DNA from: Chryseobacterium antibioticum
GTDB lineage: Bacteria > Bacteroidota > Bacteroidia > Flavobacteriales > Weeksellaceae
Reading direction: 5' to 3'
DNA: 64,000 nt
NCBI RefSeq assembly: GCF_012927325.1
Contig: NZ_JABBGI010000003.1
Coordinates: 1-64,000 of the forward strand
In this document: in pieces, positions 41,618-50,989 of the stretch
How the letters are laid out: every line of letters begins with the position of its first letter
How positions within the stretch are numbered: position 1 is the first letter of the stretch
Notes under the pieces: model-generated
What the model saw: the letters and a program-made list of their open reading frames with translations, nothing else
What the model was told of the DNA's origin: nothing
Database searches by the model: none
Program-made: the position numbers and the translations under genes

Positions 41618-43609
41618 ATGAACTTCAATCTTCAGTCAGAATATAAACCTACCGGCGACCAGCCACAAGCGATCGAAAAACTTACAGAAGGTATTGAGAT
41701 CGGCGAAAAATACCAGACCCTTCTGGGTGTGACGGGTTCCGGAAAGACCTTTACCGTTGCCAATATTGTACAAAATGTACAAAAGCCAACGATTGTCATG
41801 GCTCACAACAAAACATTGGCAGCACAGCTTTTTATGGAATTTAAAGAATTCTTTCCTGAAAATGCTGTAGAATATTTTGTAAGTTACTATGATTATTATC
41901 AACCGGAAGCTTATATTGCGACAACGGGAACCTATATCGAAAAAGACCTGAGCATCAATGAAGAAGTTGAAAAACTACGTCTTTCCGCTATTGCAAGCTT
42001 ACTTTCCGGAAGACGGGATGTTTTAATCGTTGCTTCAGTATCCTGCATTTATGGTGTGGGAAATCCCGCGGAGTTCCATAAGTCATTGATATCAATTGCT
42101 ATTGGAGAGAAAGTGACGAGAACGGCTTTTCTTCACTCGCTAGTTAATGCTTTATATTCCAGAACCTTAAGCGATTTTCAACGAGGTACATTCAGAGTAA
42201 AGGGAGATGTGATAGATGTATTTCCGGCTTATGCAGATAATGCGGTGAGAATTCAGTTTTATGGTGATGAGATTGAAAAAATTCAAAGTTTTGATCCGGT
42301 TTCAGGAAATGTTACTGCGAGTTTTGACCAAATTCAGATCTATCCTGCCAACCTTTTTGTGACTTCAAAAGAAACATTGAACGGAGCGATTAAGAATATT
42401 CAGGATGACATGGTGAAACAGGTGGATTTCTTCAGCGAAATAGGAAAACCACTGGAAGCCAAAAGATTACAGGAAAGAACTGAGCTCGATCTGGAAATGA
42501 TAAAAGAGCTTGGATATTGCTCCGGGATTGAAAATTATTCCCGATATTTAGATGGCAGACTCCCGGGATCGAGACCATTCTGTTTATTGGATTATTTTCC
42601 GAAGGACTATCTCATGGTTATTGATGAAAGCCACGTTACCGTACCTCAGGTGCACGCTATGTACGGCGGCGACAGAAGCAGAAAAGAAGCTTTAGTGGAA
42701 TATGGATTCCGTCTTCCTGCTGCGATGGACAACAGGCCATTGAAATTTGAAGAATATGAATCTATTCAAAATCAGGTCATTTACGTTTCTGCAACACCAG
42801 CAGACTATGAGCTTGAAAAATCCGGGGGAGCGTACGTTGAACAGATCATCCGACCGACCGGTCTTCTCGACCCTATCATTGAGGTGAGACCAAGTTTAAA
42901 CCAGATTGATGATTTAATGGAAGAGATCCAGAAAAGATCTGATGCTGACGAAAGGGTTCTTGTGACCACCCTAACCAAGAAAATGGCTGAGGAACTGACC
43001 AAGTATTTTGTAAAATTCGGGATCAGGACAAGATATATCCACTCGGATGTGGAAACGCTGGAACGTATCCAGATCATGCACGATCTGCGTGTGGGACTTT
43101 TCGATGTCTTGATTGGGGTCAATCTATTGAGAGAAGGTTTGGACTTACCTGAAGTTTCTTTAGTAGCCATCCTGGATGCAGATAAGGAAGGAATGCTAAG
43201 AAGCAGAAGATCAATGATTCAGACGGTGGGCCGTGCTGCAAGAAACCTTAACGGTAAGGCTATTCTGTATGCCGATAAAATGACAAAATCTATGCAGGCA
43301 ACGATAGATGAAACAAACTATCGCCGTGAAAAGCAGATACAATACAATAAAGACAACAATAAGGTTCCAACAGCCTTAAATAAAAAGATCTCTGAAAATC
43401 TGGTCGGCAGAAGCAAAGATTTCCCTGATCCAAAATATACCCAAAAGGAAATCCTGCAAAAAGCAGCGGAAACAAAAGCCAGCTATGGAGGGGAAGACAT
43501 TGAAAAAATCATCGGGCAGAAGCAAAAAGAGATGGAAGCAGCAGCTAAAAATCTTGACTTTATAAAAGCAGCCAAGCTAAGAGATGAGATTGCGGCTTTA
43601 AAAGAATAA
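41618..43609 (+). CDS. uvrB: excinuclease ABC subunit UvrB
   Basis: UvrB verifies DNA damage in nucleotide-excision repair and hands it to UvrC. The 663-residue protein has Walker A GVTGSGKT (37-44), the beta-hairpin region YYDYYQPEAYIATTGTYIEKD, the helicase motifs VSATPADYE and QTVGRAARN, and a C-terminal UVR coiled coil (EMEAAAKNLDFIKAAKLRDEI). Length and order are normal. The gene has its own promoter and ends in a strong bidirectional terminator. Confidence 0.98.
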   Translation: MNFNLQSEYKPTGDQPQAIEKLTEGIEIGEKYQTLLGVTGSGKTFTVANIVQNVQKPTIVMAHNKTLAAQLFMEFKEFFPENAVEYFVSYYDYYQPEAYIATTGTYIEKDLSINEEVEKLRLSAIASLLSGRRDVLIVASVSCIYGVGNPAEFHKSLISIAIGEKVTRTAFLHSLVNALYSRTLSDFQRGTFRVKGDVIDVFPAYADNAVRIQFYGDEIEKIQSFDPVSGNVTASFDQIQIYPANLFVTSKETLNGAIKNIQDDMVKQVDFFSEIGKPLEAKRLQERTELDLEMIKELGYCSGIENYSRYLDGRLPGSRPFCLLDYFPKDYLMVIDESHVTVPQVHAMYGGDRSRKEALVEYGFRLPAAMDNRPLKFEEYESIQNQVIYVSATPADYELEKSGGAYVEQIIRPTGLLDPIIEVRPSLNQIDDLMEEIQKRSDADERVLVTTLTKKMAEELTKYFVKFGIRTRYIHSDVETLERIQIMHDLRVGLFDVLIGVNLLREGLDLPEVSLVAILDADKEGMLRSRRSMIQTVGRAARNLNGKAILYADKMTKSMQATIDETNYRREKQIQYNKDNNKVPTALNKKISENLVGRSKDFPDPKYTQKEILQKAAETKASYGGEDIEKIIGQKQKEMEAAAKNLDFIKAAKLRDEIAALKE

Positions 43610-43625
43610 TCGATTGATATAAAAT

Positions 43626-43662
43626 AATTTAGGGGCGGCATCTTCGATGCCGCCCCTAAATT
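43626..43662. terminator. bidirectional terminator uvrB / DUF3820
   Basis: A perfect 17-bp stem AATTTAGGGGCGGCATC with a 3-base loop lies between the convergent genes. Confidence 0.9.
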
Positions 43663-43685
43663 TATACTTTTTTGGAACAAACCTA

Positions 43686-43913
43686 CTATCTCAAAGAAGC
43701 CCTAATCGGAATAAGCAGTTCCATCAGGCCATTCAGCTTAATTTCGTAAACCGTTGCAAGCTGCATACCTAGCTTTCCAGCAGGCATTCCCTTTCTGTTA
43801 AACCATTCCAGGTAGCTTATCGGAAGGTCAGCAAGAATTGTTCCCTGATATTTTCCAAAAGGCATCTTGACGATACAGATCTCTTTTAATATTTCTGAAT
43901 TTACTCCTTCCAC
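43686..43913 (-). CDS. DUF3820 small protein
   Basis: The 75-residue protein has the DUF3820 pattern: MPFGKYQGTILADLPISYLEWFNRKGMPAGKLG. These short proteins are widely conserved and were once called quorum-sensing-regulated virulence factors in Pseudomonas; the activity is not established. It starts 2 bases after the AI-2E-family gene, so it is cotranscribed. Confidence 0.85.
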   Translation of the reverse strand: MEGVNSEILKEICIVKMPFGKYQGTILADLPISYLEWFNRKGMPAGKLGMQLATVYEIKLNGLMELLIPIRASLR

Positions 43914-43915
43914 TT

Positions 43916-45007
43916 TTATACAATTAAATCAACTCTATTTTCCTGATCATTATCTCTATTGGGCAACTCAAGCTCAGGCGGTGTATCTTCATCCGAAAAT
44001 TCATTTCTGTACACCTGAATAAGCAGTAAGGTAAACGAGATAAGAATGGGTCCGAAAATAAGCCCCATAAAACCGAATAAATTCATCCCCATGATAATTC
44101 CAAATACGGTATTCAGCGGATGGATATTTTCCAGCTTTTTTAGGAGCGTAAAACGGAGCAGGTTATCGGTAAGTCCTACAACAATCAAACAATAGGCAGC
44201 AAGGCCAAGCCCTTGTCCCGTATTCCCCTCTGCGATCATAAAGATACAGACTGGAACATAAATTATAGCTGCCCCAACAACCGGAACCATAGAAGCTGCA
44301 GCCGTCAATGCGAAAAGAAGGATCGGACTTGGTGCTCCAAAAATGAAGTATCCTATAAGTGCTACAATCCCCTGTCCTAATGCTACAACAGGTATTCCAA
44401 TGGCATTGGCCATGATCAGTTTTCTAAGTTTCTCGCCGATCAAAGAAATATTAGCTCTCTTTAATGGAGCGGAAGAACTGAGAATTCTCTCAAACAACCT
44501 CGGACTTGCCAGCATAAAATAAAGAATAAAATACATGGACATCACCACAGTAAGAGTGTTGAAAGTCCCGCTAACCGCAGAAGTAGAAACCTTTCCGGCA
44601 GAACTTTTTACTTTATCCATATTCTCTTTGCTGAGAATATCAAAATTTGTTTTCGAATAGATATATGAATGTATTTTATCGAGAAATACATTGAATTTAG
44701 TCATATAAACCTGGGCATTTCCCAGTTTCTCGATCAGCAGATCGGCAATAAAATAGATGGGAAGAATAAGGATGACAAGACTTGCCAGCATCAAAACAAG
44801 GGCTGCGAGCCACGGTTTCCACTTTTTTTCTTCCTGCAAATAGAAATTATACCTTCTGCAGACCACATAAATGGTGATCGCTCCGAGAACCGACGGTATA
44901 AAAAGAGAAAGGTTAAAACAGATTAACCCAGCCAAAACCAAAATTATAGCCAGCAAAGCGACCTGCTTTATCGCAACGTTGCTTATCTGCTTATCCTTAT
45001 TTATCAT
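43916..45007 (-). CDS. AI-2E family transporter (PerM/YdiK-like)
   Basis: The 363-residue protein has about eight transmembrane helices and the family's C-terminal features GQGIVALIGYFIFG, AASMVPVVGAAIIYVP and NTVFGIIMGMNLFGFMGLIFGPI. Despite the name, most members are not proven autoinducer-2 exporters; some act as sodium/proton antiporters. It begins 9 bases after the membrane-protein gene at 45017, so these and the DUF3820 gene form one unit. Confidence 0.88.
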   Translation of the reverse strand: MINKDKQISNVAIKQVALLAIILVLAGLICFNLSLFIPSVLGAITIYVVCRRYNFYLQEEKKWKPWLAALVLMLASLVILILPIYFIADLLIEKLGNAQVYMTKFNVFLDKIHSYIYSKTNFDILSKENMDKVKSSAGKVSTSAVSGTFNTLTVVMSMYFILYFMLASPRLFERILSSSAPLKRANISLIGEKLRKLIMANAIGIPVVALGQGIVALIGYFIFGAPSPILLFALTAAASMVPVVGAAIIYVPVCIFMIAEGNTGQGLGLAAYCLIVVGLTDNLLRFTLLKKLENIHPLNTVFGIIMGMNLFGFMGLIFGPILISFTLLLIQVYRNEFSDEDTPPELELPNRDNDQENRVDLIV

Positions 45008-45016
45008 TTATCTTAT

Positions 45017-45754
45017 TTATTTTTTAAATTCAATCTGTCTGGGCTTGCCTAAAAATGCACAGTATACAGAATACATAACAATCATCATGAATGGCGCTGT
45101 TGCAATAATACCGATACCGCATAAAATAACTCCTGCAATAGAAATCAAGCCTCCTACAACCGTTGCTCCAAGAAACGTTCCATAATTTTCTTTTGCAATA
45201 TTAAAAGACTTTCCTAAAGCTTCAGTAGCTGATGCATTTTCGAATAATAAGATAGGATAACCCAACAATAGGAAAGGGTAAACAAAAATGAACGGGAAGA
45301 AACACAAGGCCATCGCAACACTGGAAATAATCCCTGAAATAATACTGTAGATCAGGATATTGACAAAATTCTGTTTGTATCCAATGAACAGATCAGCAAA
45401 ATCGATCTGGCTTTTAGTATTGTACTTACTAACAATGTAGATTAAACCTACATATAATGGAGCTACTAAGATTCCCAAAAGACCTGACAATGAAAGGTAA
45501 AGCGAAAATCCCGGTACATTCCAGTAGCTAAAGGAAGAATAATCCCCTCCTGCCTCTTGCATTTCTTCCATCATGGAAGCAGAATTGAACCCGGTAATAA
45601 ACTGGATCGCAAAACCTGCTATCATGTAAATTACCATCGCTACAATACCATATAGGAAGACTCCCTTATACATTTCAAAAGAATGCGAAATAATAGATCC
45701 CGTATCTTTGTTTGGAACAGACCCCTGTTGGTCAAATTCGTTAAATTCTGACAT
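45017..45754 (-). CDS. multi-pass membrane protein, paralogue
   Basis: The 245-residue protein has an N-terminal polar stretch (EFDQQGSVPNKDTGSI) and about five or six transmembrane helices. It ends LCGIGIIATAPFMMIVMYSVY, much like the end of the protein at 2732, and the same helix order is seen in 45827. No catalytic motif is visible. It heads the unit with the AI-2E-family and DUF3820 genes. The function is unknown. Confidence 0.72.
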   Translation of the reverse strand: MSEFNEFDQQGSVPNKDTGSIISHSFEMYKGVFLYGIVAMVIYMIAGFAIQFITGFNSASMMEEMQEAGGDYSSFSYWNVPGFSLYLSLSGLLGILVAPLYVGLIYIVSKYNTKSQIDFADLFIGYKQNFVNILIYSIISGIISSVAMALCFFPFIFVYPFLLLGYPILLFENASATEALGKSFNIAKENYGTFLGATVVGGLISIAGVILCGIGIIATAPFMMIVMYSVYCAFLGKPRQIEFKK

Positions 45755-45826
45755 AGTTTAATATTTAATGATTTTCCTCAAAATTAACTTTTTTTGGAAG
45801 AAAAACATATTAAACCTATGTAAATT

Positions 45827-46546
45827 TTAACTTTTTTCCGAGAAAATTGTTTTATACAGGGAATAAATCATGGCATTCCAAAAAGGAAACGTGAACAGAC
45901 CTCCCACAAAAAACAGTGCGAAGCCAATATATTTAAAGAAAAGAGCGACTATGATACATACCAGTATTTCCAGGAAGTACTTTCTGAGCGCCTGAAAGTT
46001 TAAAGAAATCGCTTCAAAAATCCTTTTGTCTGTAAAAAACATCAGCGGTGCCACAAAAATTGTGACCATCACCCACGCAACACCAAGTATAATGGTCTGA
46101 AATGTGTAGATATAGACAAACAACCAGAAGATATAATATCCGATATATTTGAAAAAATTAAGCCCGTTGTATCCCACAAGAAGATCTCCCAGCTCTAGTT
46201 TTTCTTTCAGGTCAATCTTCCTGTAAATATTATAAAAGCCTATATTCAGGGGATAAAGAAAGACCATTGTTCCAATAACAGCCCAGGAAAAATAGATGAG
46301 TCCGGGATTGGACTGCATCTTTAACATCTGTTCCGAGGCATTCATCCCCAGGTTCACATTTTTAGCGGCTTCTATATATTGGGTTAAAACCCCATACCTT
46401 CCGTCTAAGAAGAAAAGCACTGAAAAAAAGATTCCAAAATAGAAGATTGAAAATACCAGTTGAAAGAAGAGGGTCTTATTCCAATAGAAAAAAGCCTGCT
46501 TCAATATAAAATCTATTCCCGGTTTCTGAGGATATTTACTCTGCAT
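45827..46546 (-). CDS. multi-pass membrane protein, paralogue
   Basis: The 239-residue protein has about six hydrophobic helices and the shared end FVGGLFTFPFWNAMIYSLYKTIF. I take the ATG at 46546 (MQSKYPQKPGIDFIL); an in-frame TTG at 46564 would add six residues without support. It lies 72 bases upstream of the paralogue at 45017 on the same strand, which suggests tandem duplication. The function is unknown. Confidence 0.7.
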   Translation of the reverse strand: MQSKYPQKPGIDFILKQAFFYWNKTLFFQLVFSIFYFGIFFSVLFFLDGRYGVLTQYIEAAKNVNLGMNASEQMLKMQSNPGLIYFSWAVIGTMVFLYPLNIGFYNIYRKIDLKEKLELGDLLVGYNGLNFFKYIGYYIFWLFVYIYTFQTIILGVAWVMVTIFVAPLMFFTDKRIFEAISLNFQALRKYFLEILVCIIVALFFKYIGFALFFVGGLFTFPFWNAMIYSLYKTIFSEKS

Positions 46547-46581
46547 CAAAAAAATTTTACACAAAAGTAGTCATCATTAAT

Positions 46582-46589
46582 TATTTTTG
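46582..46589 (+). promoter_or_regulatory. -7 box TATTTTTG of the pabB-like gene
   Basis: A perfect box ends 4 bases before the ATG at 46594, so transcription would begin about there; the ATG at 46603 is then the better start. Confidence 0.6.
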
Positions 46590-46602
46590 CAGGATGTTTT
46601 CA

Positions 46603-47571
46603 ATGAATCATCAAAAATTTCTCGAAATGGACGAACTTTCCCTTCAGAAGGTTCCCTATTTTTTCATGATCGATTTCCTTTCGGAAAATGTAGAAGTGTA
46701 TCGAGAAGATGAAATTAAAGAATCAGGCTTATTAATTGATTTTCAAAGCTTTTCAAACTCTGAACAGAAACATAATCTCAATAAAAAAATTGAGTGGACG
46801 GCGTTTCCTGAGACGCTGGAAAGCTTTAAAGAAGGATTTGACAAAGTTCAGAAAAATATCCGTCTCGGAAATTCTTACCTTGCCAATTATACCAGAAAGA
46901 CCAAAGTCCAGACGAATTTAAGCCTCGAAGAAATTTTTTATCACTCAATTGCAAAGTACAAAGTGTTTTGTAAAGATTTTTTTGTATTTTTTTCTCCTGA
47001 AACTTTTGTAAAGATTATAGACGGCAAAATTTTAACCTATCCTATGAAAGGTACTATTGATGCATCATTGGAAAACGCCGCTGAAGTTTTGAAAAATGAC
47101 AAAAAAGAAAAAGCCGAGCATTATACTGTAGTGGATCTTCTTCGAAATGATCTGAGCATGGTAGCAGATGATGTAAAAGTTGATCAGTTTCAGCATATAG
47201 AACTCATCAGAACCCAACAGAAAGATCTGTATGCCATGAGTTCTGAAATTTCAGGAAAGGTAAAACCGGAGTTTAAAGGAAAGATCGGAAGCATGATGAA
47301 AAAACTGCTTCCTGCCGGATCAATTCTGGGAGCTCCAAAGCCCAAAACACTGGAAATAATCTTGGAAGCAGAAGGATACGACAGAGGATATTATACCGGA
47401 GTATGCGGCTGGTTTGACGGTGAGAACCTCGACAGCTGCGTTATGATACGCTTTATTGAAAAAGAGGGAGACCTCCTTTATTTCAAAAGTGGTGGAGGTA
47501 TAACACACATGAGTAAATTAGAAGACGAATATCAGGAAATGAAAAATAAAATCTATGTCCCAATTCATTGA
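46603..47571 (+). CDS. pabB: chorismate-binding enzyme, aminodeoxychorismate synthase component I-like
   Basis: PabB turns chorismate and ammonia into 4-amino-4-deoxychorismate for folate. The 322-residue protein is the catalytic chorismate-binding domain only, without the N-terminal part of long PabB/TrpE. It has FVKIIDGKILTYPMKGTID, VVDLLRNDLSMVA, LLPAGSILGAPKPKTLEII and GYYTGVCGWFDG. An aminodeoxychorismate lyase-like gene overlaps its end by 17 bases, which fits folate synthesis. No PabA-like glutaminase is nearby. Confidence 0.86.
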   Translation: MNHQKFLEMDELSLQKVPYFFMIDFLSENVEVYREDEIKESGLLIDFQSFSNSEQKHNLNKKIEWTAFPETLESFKEGFDKVQKNIRLGNSYLANYTRKTKVQTNLSLEEIFYHSIAKYKVFCKDFFVFFSPETFVKIIDGKILTYPMKGTIDASLENAAEVLKNDKKEKAEHYTVVDLLRNDLSMVADDVKVDQFQHIELIRTQQKDLYAMSSEISGKVKPEFKGKIGSMMKKLLPAGSILGAPKPKTLEIILEAEGYDRGYYTGVCGWFDGENLDSCVMIRFIEKEGDLLYFKSGGGITHMSKLEDEYQEMKNKIYVPIH

Positions 47572-48181
47572 AAGCATAAAGGTAGAAGATCAGGATATTT
47601 TCCTTTTGGAACTACATCAAAAACGTGTTAACCAGACGTTTGCCCATTTCGGAAAAGAGGGTTCTATTGATCTGGGTAAGATCTTCAAAAACCTTGAACA
47701 CGATGAAGACGGTCTGTTCAAGCTGAGACTTTCTTATGATCTTGATAAAAGAGTCCGAACCCAAATGATTCCATACGCGATTCCCGAGATACAAAGCTTC
47801 CAACTGGTTGAAAATAACATTTTTGACTATTCTTTCAAGTTTGAGGACCGTAAAGAGCTGGAGAAAATGAAGATGAAATCCAAAGCAGAGGAGATCATTA
47901 TTATCAAAAATAACCACATCACAGATACTTCTTTTTCCAATATTCTTTTCCTAAAAGGGAAGGACTGGTTTACGCCCAACACCTACCTTCTGAACGGAGT
48001 ACAGAGACAGAACCTTCTGAAACACAAGAAAATAAAAGAAACTGAAGTCACCCTTCAGAACATTAAGCAGTTTTCTCATTTCCAACTGATTAATGCCCTG
48101 AATGACTTTGATGATATGTTTATTTATCCTATTGACAAGATTAACAATCTGCCGGGAAATGAAGAATACCTAGACTATTAA
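47555..48181 (+). CDS. pabC: class IV aminotransferase-like, aminodeoxychorismate lyase candidate
   Basis: PabC removes pyruvate from aminodeoxychorismate to give p-aminobenzoate. The 208-residue protein has the class-IV PLP features in a short form: ELHQKRVNQTF near the start, KSKAEEIIIIKNNHITDTSFSNILF, and NTYLLNGVQRQNLL. This is shorter than the usual 270 residues. The overlap with the pabB-like gene supports the function. Its stop overlaps the convergent menD stop by 4 bases. Confidence 0.82.
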   Translation: MSQFIESIKVEDQDIFLLELHQKRVNQTFAHFGKEGSIDLGKIFKNLEHDEDGLFKLRLSYDLDKRVRTQMIPYAIPEIQSFQLVENNIFDYSFKFEDRKELEKMKMKSKAEEIIIIKNNHITDTSFSNILFLKGKDWFTPNTYLLNGVQRQNLLKHKKIKETEVTLQNIKQFSHFQLINALNDFDDMFIYPIDKINNLPGNEEYLDY

Positions 48182-49854
48182 TTTCCTTTCATGAATTCGA
48201 AGTAGGCCTTCTGAACATCTGCGCTGTTTTTCCCGTATGTATTCACTTCCAGGATCTTCGGCTGCAGATCTGGTTTAAAGAAGTTCTCCAGCACTCTGTC
48301 CAGCGTAGGCTCATCTTCCACTTTAATGTAGGAGAAGCCGAAATGTTTTGCCAAATGTTCAGCATGTTTGCGGTGCTTGGTTGCAATAAACTCGTCTAAA
48401 GTATTAGGATTCGCATTGCCGGGTCCCGGAATGATCTTAAAGATATTTCCTTCACCGTTATTGAAAATGATGATCCTCACAAACGGTGGGATGTATTGAT
48501 TCCAAAGTCCGTTGATATCATAGAAAAACCCTAAATCTCCTGTAATAAGCAGTGTCGGATTGGCATTTTTTATAGCAAACCCCATGGCTGTAGAAGTAGA
48601 TCCATCTATACCGCTCGTTCCCCTGTTACAATACATTTTTCTTTTTCCGAAATCAAACAGCTGCGCATATCTGATCGCTGAAGAATTACTGAAGTGGATA
48701 TTATAGTTTTGAGGAATGGTCTGCGAAGCTTTATTAAAGAAATAAAAATCCGAAAATTCCGCTTTGTTAAGGAAAAGTTCGTGTTTAGCATCTTTTTTAT
48801 CCCTTAAAACATCCCAAAGATTAAAATAAGGCCTTGGCTCAAGATTGATAAATTTTAAAAGTTTAGAAAAGAAAACTTCAGGCTTCACCTCAATTTTTTC
48901 CGTCAGAGAGAAATAGGTATCCGGCTGCCATACTTCATCCAGATGCCAGTGCTGTTTAGGACGTGCATTTCTCATAAACTGCTTTACTTTCTTAGAAACC
49001 ACGTTCTGCCCTACTGTAATCAAAAGATCCGGAGCATAGGTTTTATAATCTTCCTCTGTGAAATTGAAGATATAACGGTCAATATGTCTGAAGAACTTTT
49101 CATGATACAGATTGGAGTTTGCTTCACTCAATACAACAACAGAATGATTTTTCACAAGCTGTGTCAATTGGTTTTCCAACTCCGGGCTGTAATCTCTGGT
49201 TCCCACTAAAATCATGATCCTTTGAGAAGTGTGCCAGTCTGCTATTAAGTTGGAAGGAACTTCATACTCCTTATGCCTGATCGTTTTTTCAACGGTAGGG
49301 AAAGAAGGAAGTTCCGAAACCAGTTCATACAAAGGCTCTTCCAATGGAATATTGATATGGACCGGCCCCTGCTTTTCAAAACAGAGCTCAATCGCTTTTT
49401 TAATAATGTCAAAATTAATGTCTTCTGCATTCTCTTTGCTGTCTTCCACGAGCTGAAAGTCACCGTAAGAATGCTGATGAAAAATATCCTTCTGTCTGAT
49501 GGTTTGCCCATCGAAAATATCTACAAAATCTGTAGGACGGTCGGCAGTCAGGATCAAAAGCGGAACATTCTGGTAAAAAGCCTCTGTGACTGCAGGGTAA
49601 TAATTGGCCACCGCAGAACCGCTGGTACAAGTTATTGCCACTGGTTTTTTCTCACTCTTAGCCATACCTATTCCCACAAAAGCTGCACTCCTCTCATCTA
49701 CAATACTGTAACAGTTGAACGCATCAATTTCTGAAAAATGAATCGCCAGGGGTGCATTTCTGGATCCCGGGGAAATGATGACATCTGAAATTCCGTACTG
49801 CTGAAGAAGATGGGCAAGTATCTGAATACTTCTCTTTGAAGAATATTTTTTCAT
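48178..49854 (-). CDS. menD: 2-succinyl-5-enolpyruvyl-6-hydroxy-3-cyclohexene-1-carboxylate synthase MenD
   Basis: MenD is the thiamine-diphosphate enzyme that joins isochorismate and 2-oxoglutarate in menaquinone synthesis. The 558-residue protein has ISPGSRNAPLAIHF, the catalytic Glu in SIVDERSAAFVGIGMAK, the CTSGSAVANYYPAV segment and the C-terminal TPP motif ITGDLGFFYDINGLW with FNNGEGNIF. A -7 box TAAATTTG (49859-49866) ends 4 bases before the ATG, so the mRNA may be almost leaderless. Menaquinone is the usual quinone in this group. Confidence 0.97.
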   Translation of the reverse strand: MKKYSSKRSIQILAHLLQQYGISDVIISPGSRNAPLAIHFSEIDAFNCYSIVDERSAAFVGIGMAKSEKKPVAITCTSGSAVANYYPAVTEAFYQNVPLLILTADRPTDFVDIFDGQTIRQKDIFHQHSYGDFQLVEDSKENAEDINFDIIKKAIELCFEKQGPVHINIPLEEPLYELVSELPSFPTVEKTIRHKEYEVPSNLIADWHTSQRIMILVGTRDYSPELENQLTQLVKNHSVVVLSEANSNLYHEKFFRHIDRYIFNFTEEDYKTYAPDLLITVGQNVVSKKVKQFMRNARPKQHWHLDEVWQPDTYFSLTEKIEVKPEVFFSKLLKFINLEPRPYFNLWDVLRDKKDAKHELFLNKAEFSDFYFFNKASQTIPQNYNIHFSNSSAIRYAQLFDFGKRKMYCNRGTSGIDGSTSTAMGFAIKNANPTLLITGDLGFFYDINGLWNQYIPPFVRIIIFNNGEGNIFKIIPGPGNANPNTLDEFIATKHRKHAEHLAKHFGFSYIKVEDEPTLDRVLENFFKPDLQPKILEVNTYGKNSADVQKAYFEFMKGN

Positions 49855-49858
49855 ACAG

Positions 49859-49866
49859 CAAATTTA
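49859..49866 (-). promoter_or_regulatory. menD -7 box TAAATTTG
   Basis: A perfect TAnnTTTG box on the minus strand directly precedes the menD ATG, leaving room for a leader of only a few bases. Confidence 0.55.
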
Positions 49867-49911
49867 ACTTATAAATACTTAATTCTAAAAACATTTAATT
49901 CAAAAAAGATG

Positions 49912-49919
49912 TAATTTTG
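49912..49919 (+). promoter_or_regulatory. -7 box TAATTTTG of the dioxygenase gene
   Basis: A perfect box ends 21 bases before the ATG at 49941 and covers the upstream non-ATG start candidate. Confidence 0.65.
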
Positions 49920-49940
49920 CACCACGTTAAATTTCTAAAA

Positions 49941-50891
49941 ATGGATAAAATACCTAGTGTAGACCTGCGTGATTTCCTTTCGGACAACCCGGAACGCAAA
50001 CAGAAATTTGTAAATGAAATCGGAAAAGCTTACGAAGAAATTGGTTTTGTAGCCTTAAAAGGCCATTTTCTTGACGATCAATTAGTAGAAGGCTTATATG
50101 GAGAGGTGAAAAACTTTTTTGAACTTCCAACGGAAACTAAACAGAAGTATGAGATTCCCGGAATTGGAGGCCAGAGAGGTTATGTAGGGTTCGGTAAAGA
50201 AACTGCAAAAGGTTTCAAAAAAGGAGACCTGAAAGAATTTTGGCATTTCGGACAGTATGTGTCCGATGATTCAAAATACAAAAAGGAATATCCTGATAAC
50301 GTAATCGTTGACGAACTTCCAAAATTCAACGAGGTAGGTAAAGAAACTTACCAGATGCTTGAAAAAACAGGGAAGTATGTGCTAAGAGCTTTGGCATTGT
50401 ATCTTGGTTTGGATGAGTTTTATTTTGACGATAAGATCGCAGAAGGAAACTCTATTTTAAGACCAATCCACTATCCGCCAATCACTCAGGAGCCAGATGA
50501 TGCCGTAAGAGCTGCAGCTCATGGAGACATCAATTTGATTACCCTGCTGATGGGGTCTCAGGGAAAAGGCTTACAGGTTCAAAACCATAATGGGGAATGG
50601 ATCGATGCTATTGCAGAACCGGACGAATTGATGATCAATGTTGGAGATATGTTGTCTAGACATACGAACAACAAATTAAAATCTACGATTCATAGAGTGG
50701 TCAATCCGCCAAGAGAATTGTGGGGAACTTCAAGATACTCAATCCCTTTCTTTATGCACCCGGTAAGCGGAATGTCGCTTAATGCTCTTGAAAACTGTAT
50801 TGACGAAAACAATCCTAAACTGTATGAAGATACTACTGCAGGAGAGTTTTTACATGAAAGACTTATAGAATTAGGTCTTATCAAAAAGTAA
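49941..50891 (+). CDS. 2-oxoglutarate/Fe(II) dioxygenase, isopenicillin-N-synthase family
   Basis: The 316-residue enzyme has the double-stranded beta-helix iron triad: H194 and D196 (AAHGDINLI) and H251 (STIHRV). R265 and S267 (RYS) would bind 2-oxoglutarate. The N-terminal DIOX_N-type region is present (IPSVDLRDF, IGFVALKGHF). Bacterial members oxidise diverse small molecules; this substrate cannot be read from sequence. I chose the ATG at 49941 because the -7 box overlaps the longer start. A large inverted repeat follows. Confidence 0.9.
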   Translation: MDKIPSVDLRDFLSDNPERKQKFVNEIGKAYEEIGFVALKGHFLDDQLVEGLYGEVKNFFELPTETKQKYEIPGIGGQRGYVGFGKETAKGFKKGDLKEFWHFGQYVSDDSKYKKEYPDNVIVDELPKFNEVGKETYQMLEKTGKYVLRALALYLGLDEFYFDDKIAEGNSILRPIHYPPITQEPDDAVRAAAHGDINLITLLMGSQGKGLQVQNHNGEWIDAIAEPDELMINVGDMLSRHTNNKLKSTIHRVVNPPRELWGTSRYSIPFFMHPVSGMSLNALENCIDENNPKLYEDTTAGEFLHERLIELGLIKK

Positions 50892-50894
50892 TAT

Positions 50895-50968
50895 AAAAAA
50901 GTCAATAATTGATCTGTATTTCGGTTATTAACGTAATGTTGTAACTCTCAGATCAATTATTGACTTTT
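50895..50968. terminator. bidirectional terminator, 20-bp inverted repeat
   Basis: AAAAGTCAATAATTGATCTG (50897-50916) is repeated exactly in reverse complement at 50949-50968, with a 32-base loop. It lies between the dioxygenase gene and the convergent peptide pseudogene, with A/T runs on both sides. The loop is longer than usual. Confidence 0.7.
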
Positions 50969-50989
50969 ATCTTTTATCCTGGCAAATGG

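Noticed and set aside
41766..41782. TGTAC-AAAA-TGTAC sequence resembling a BlaI operator
   Set aside because: It lies inside the uvrB coding frame, is a direct rather than inverted repeat and is far from any promoter.
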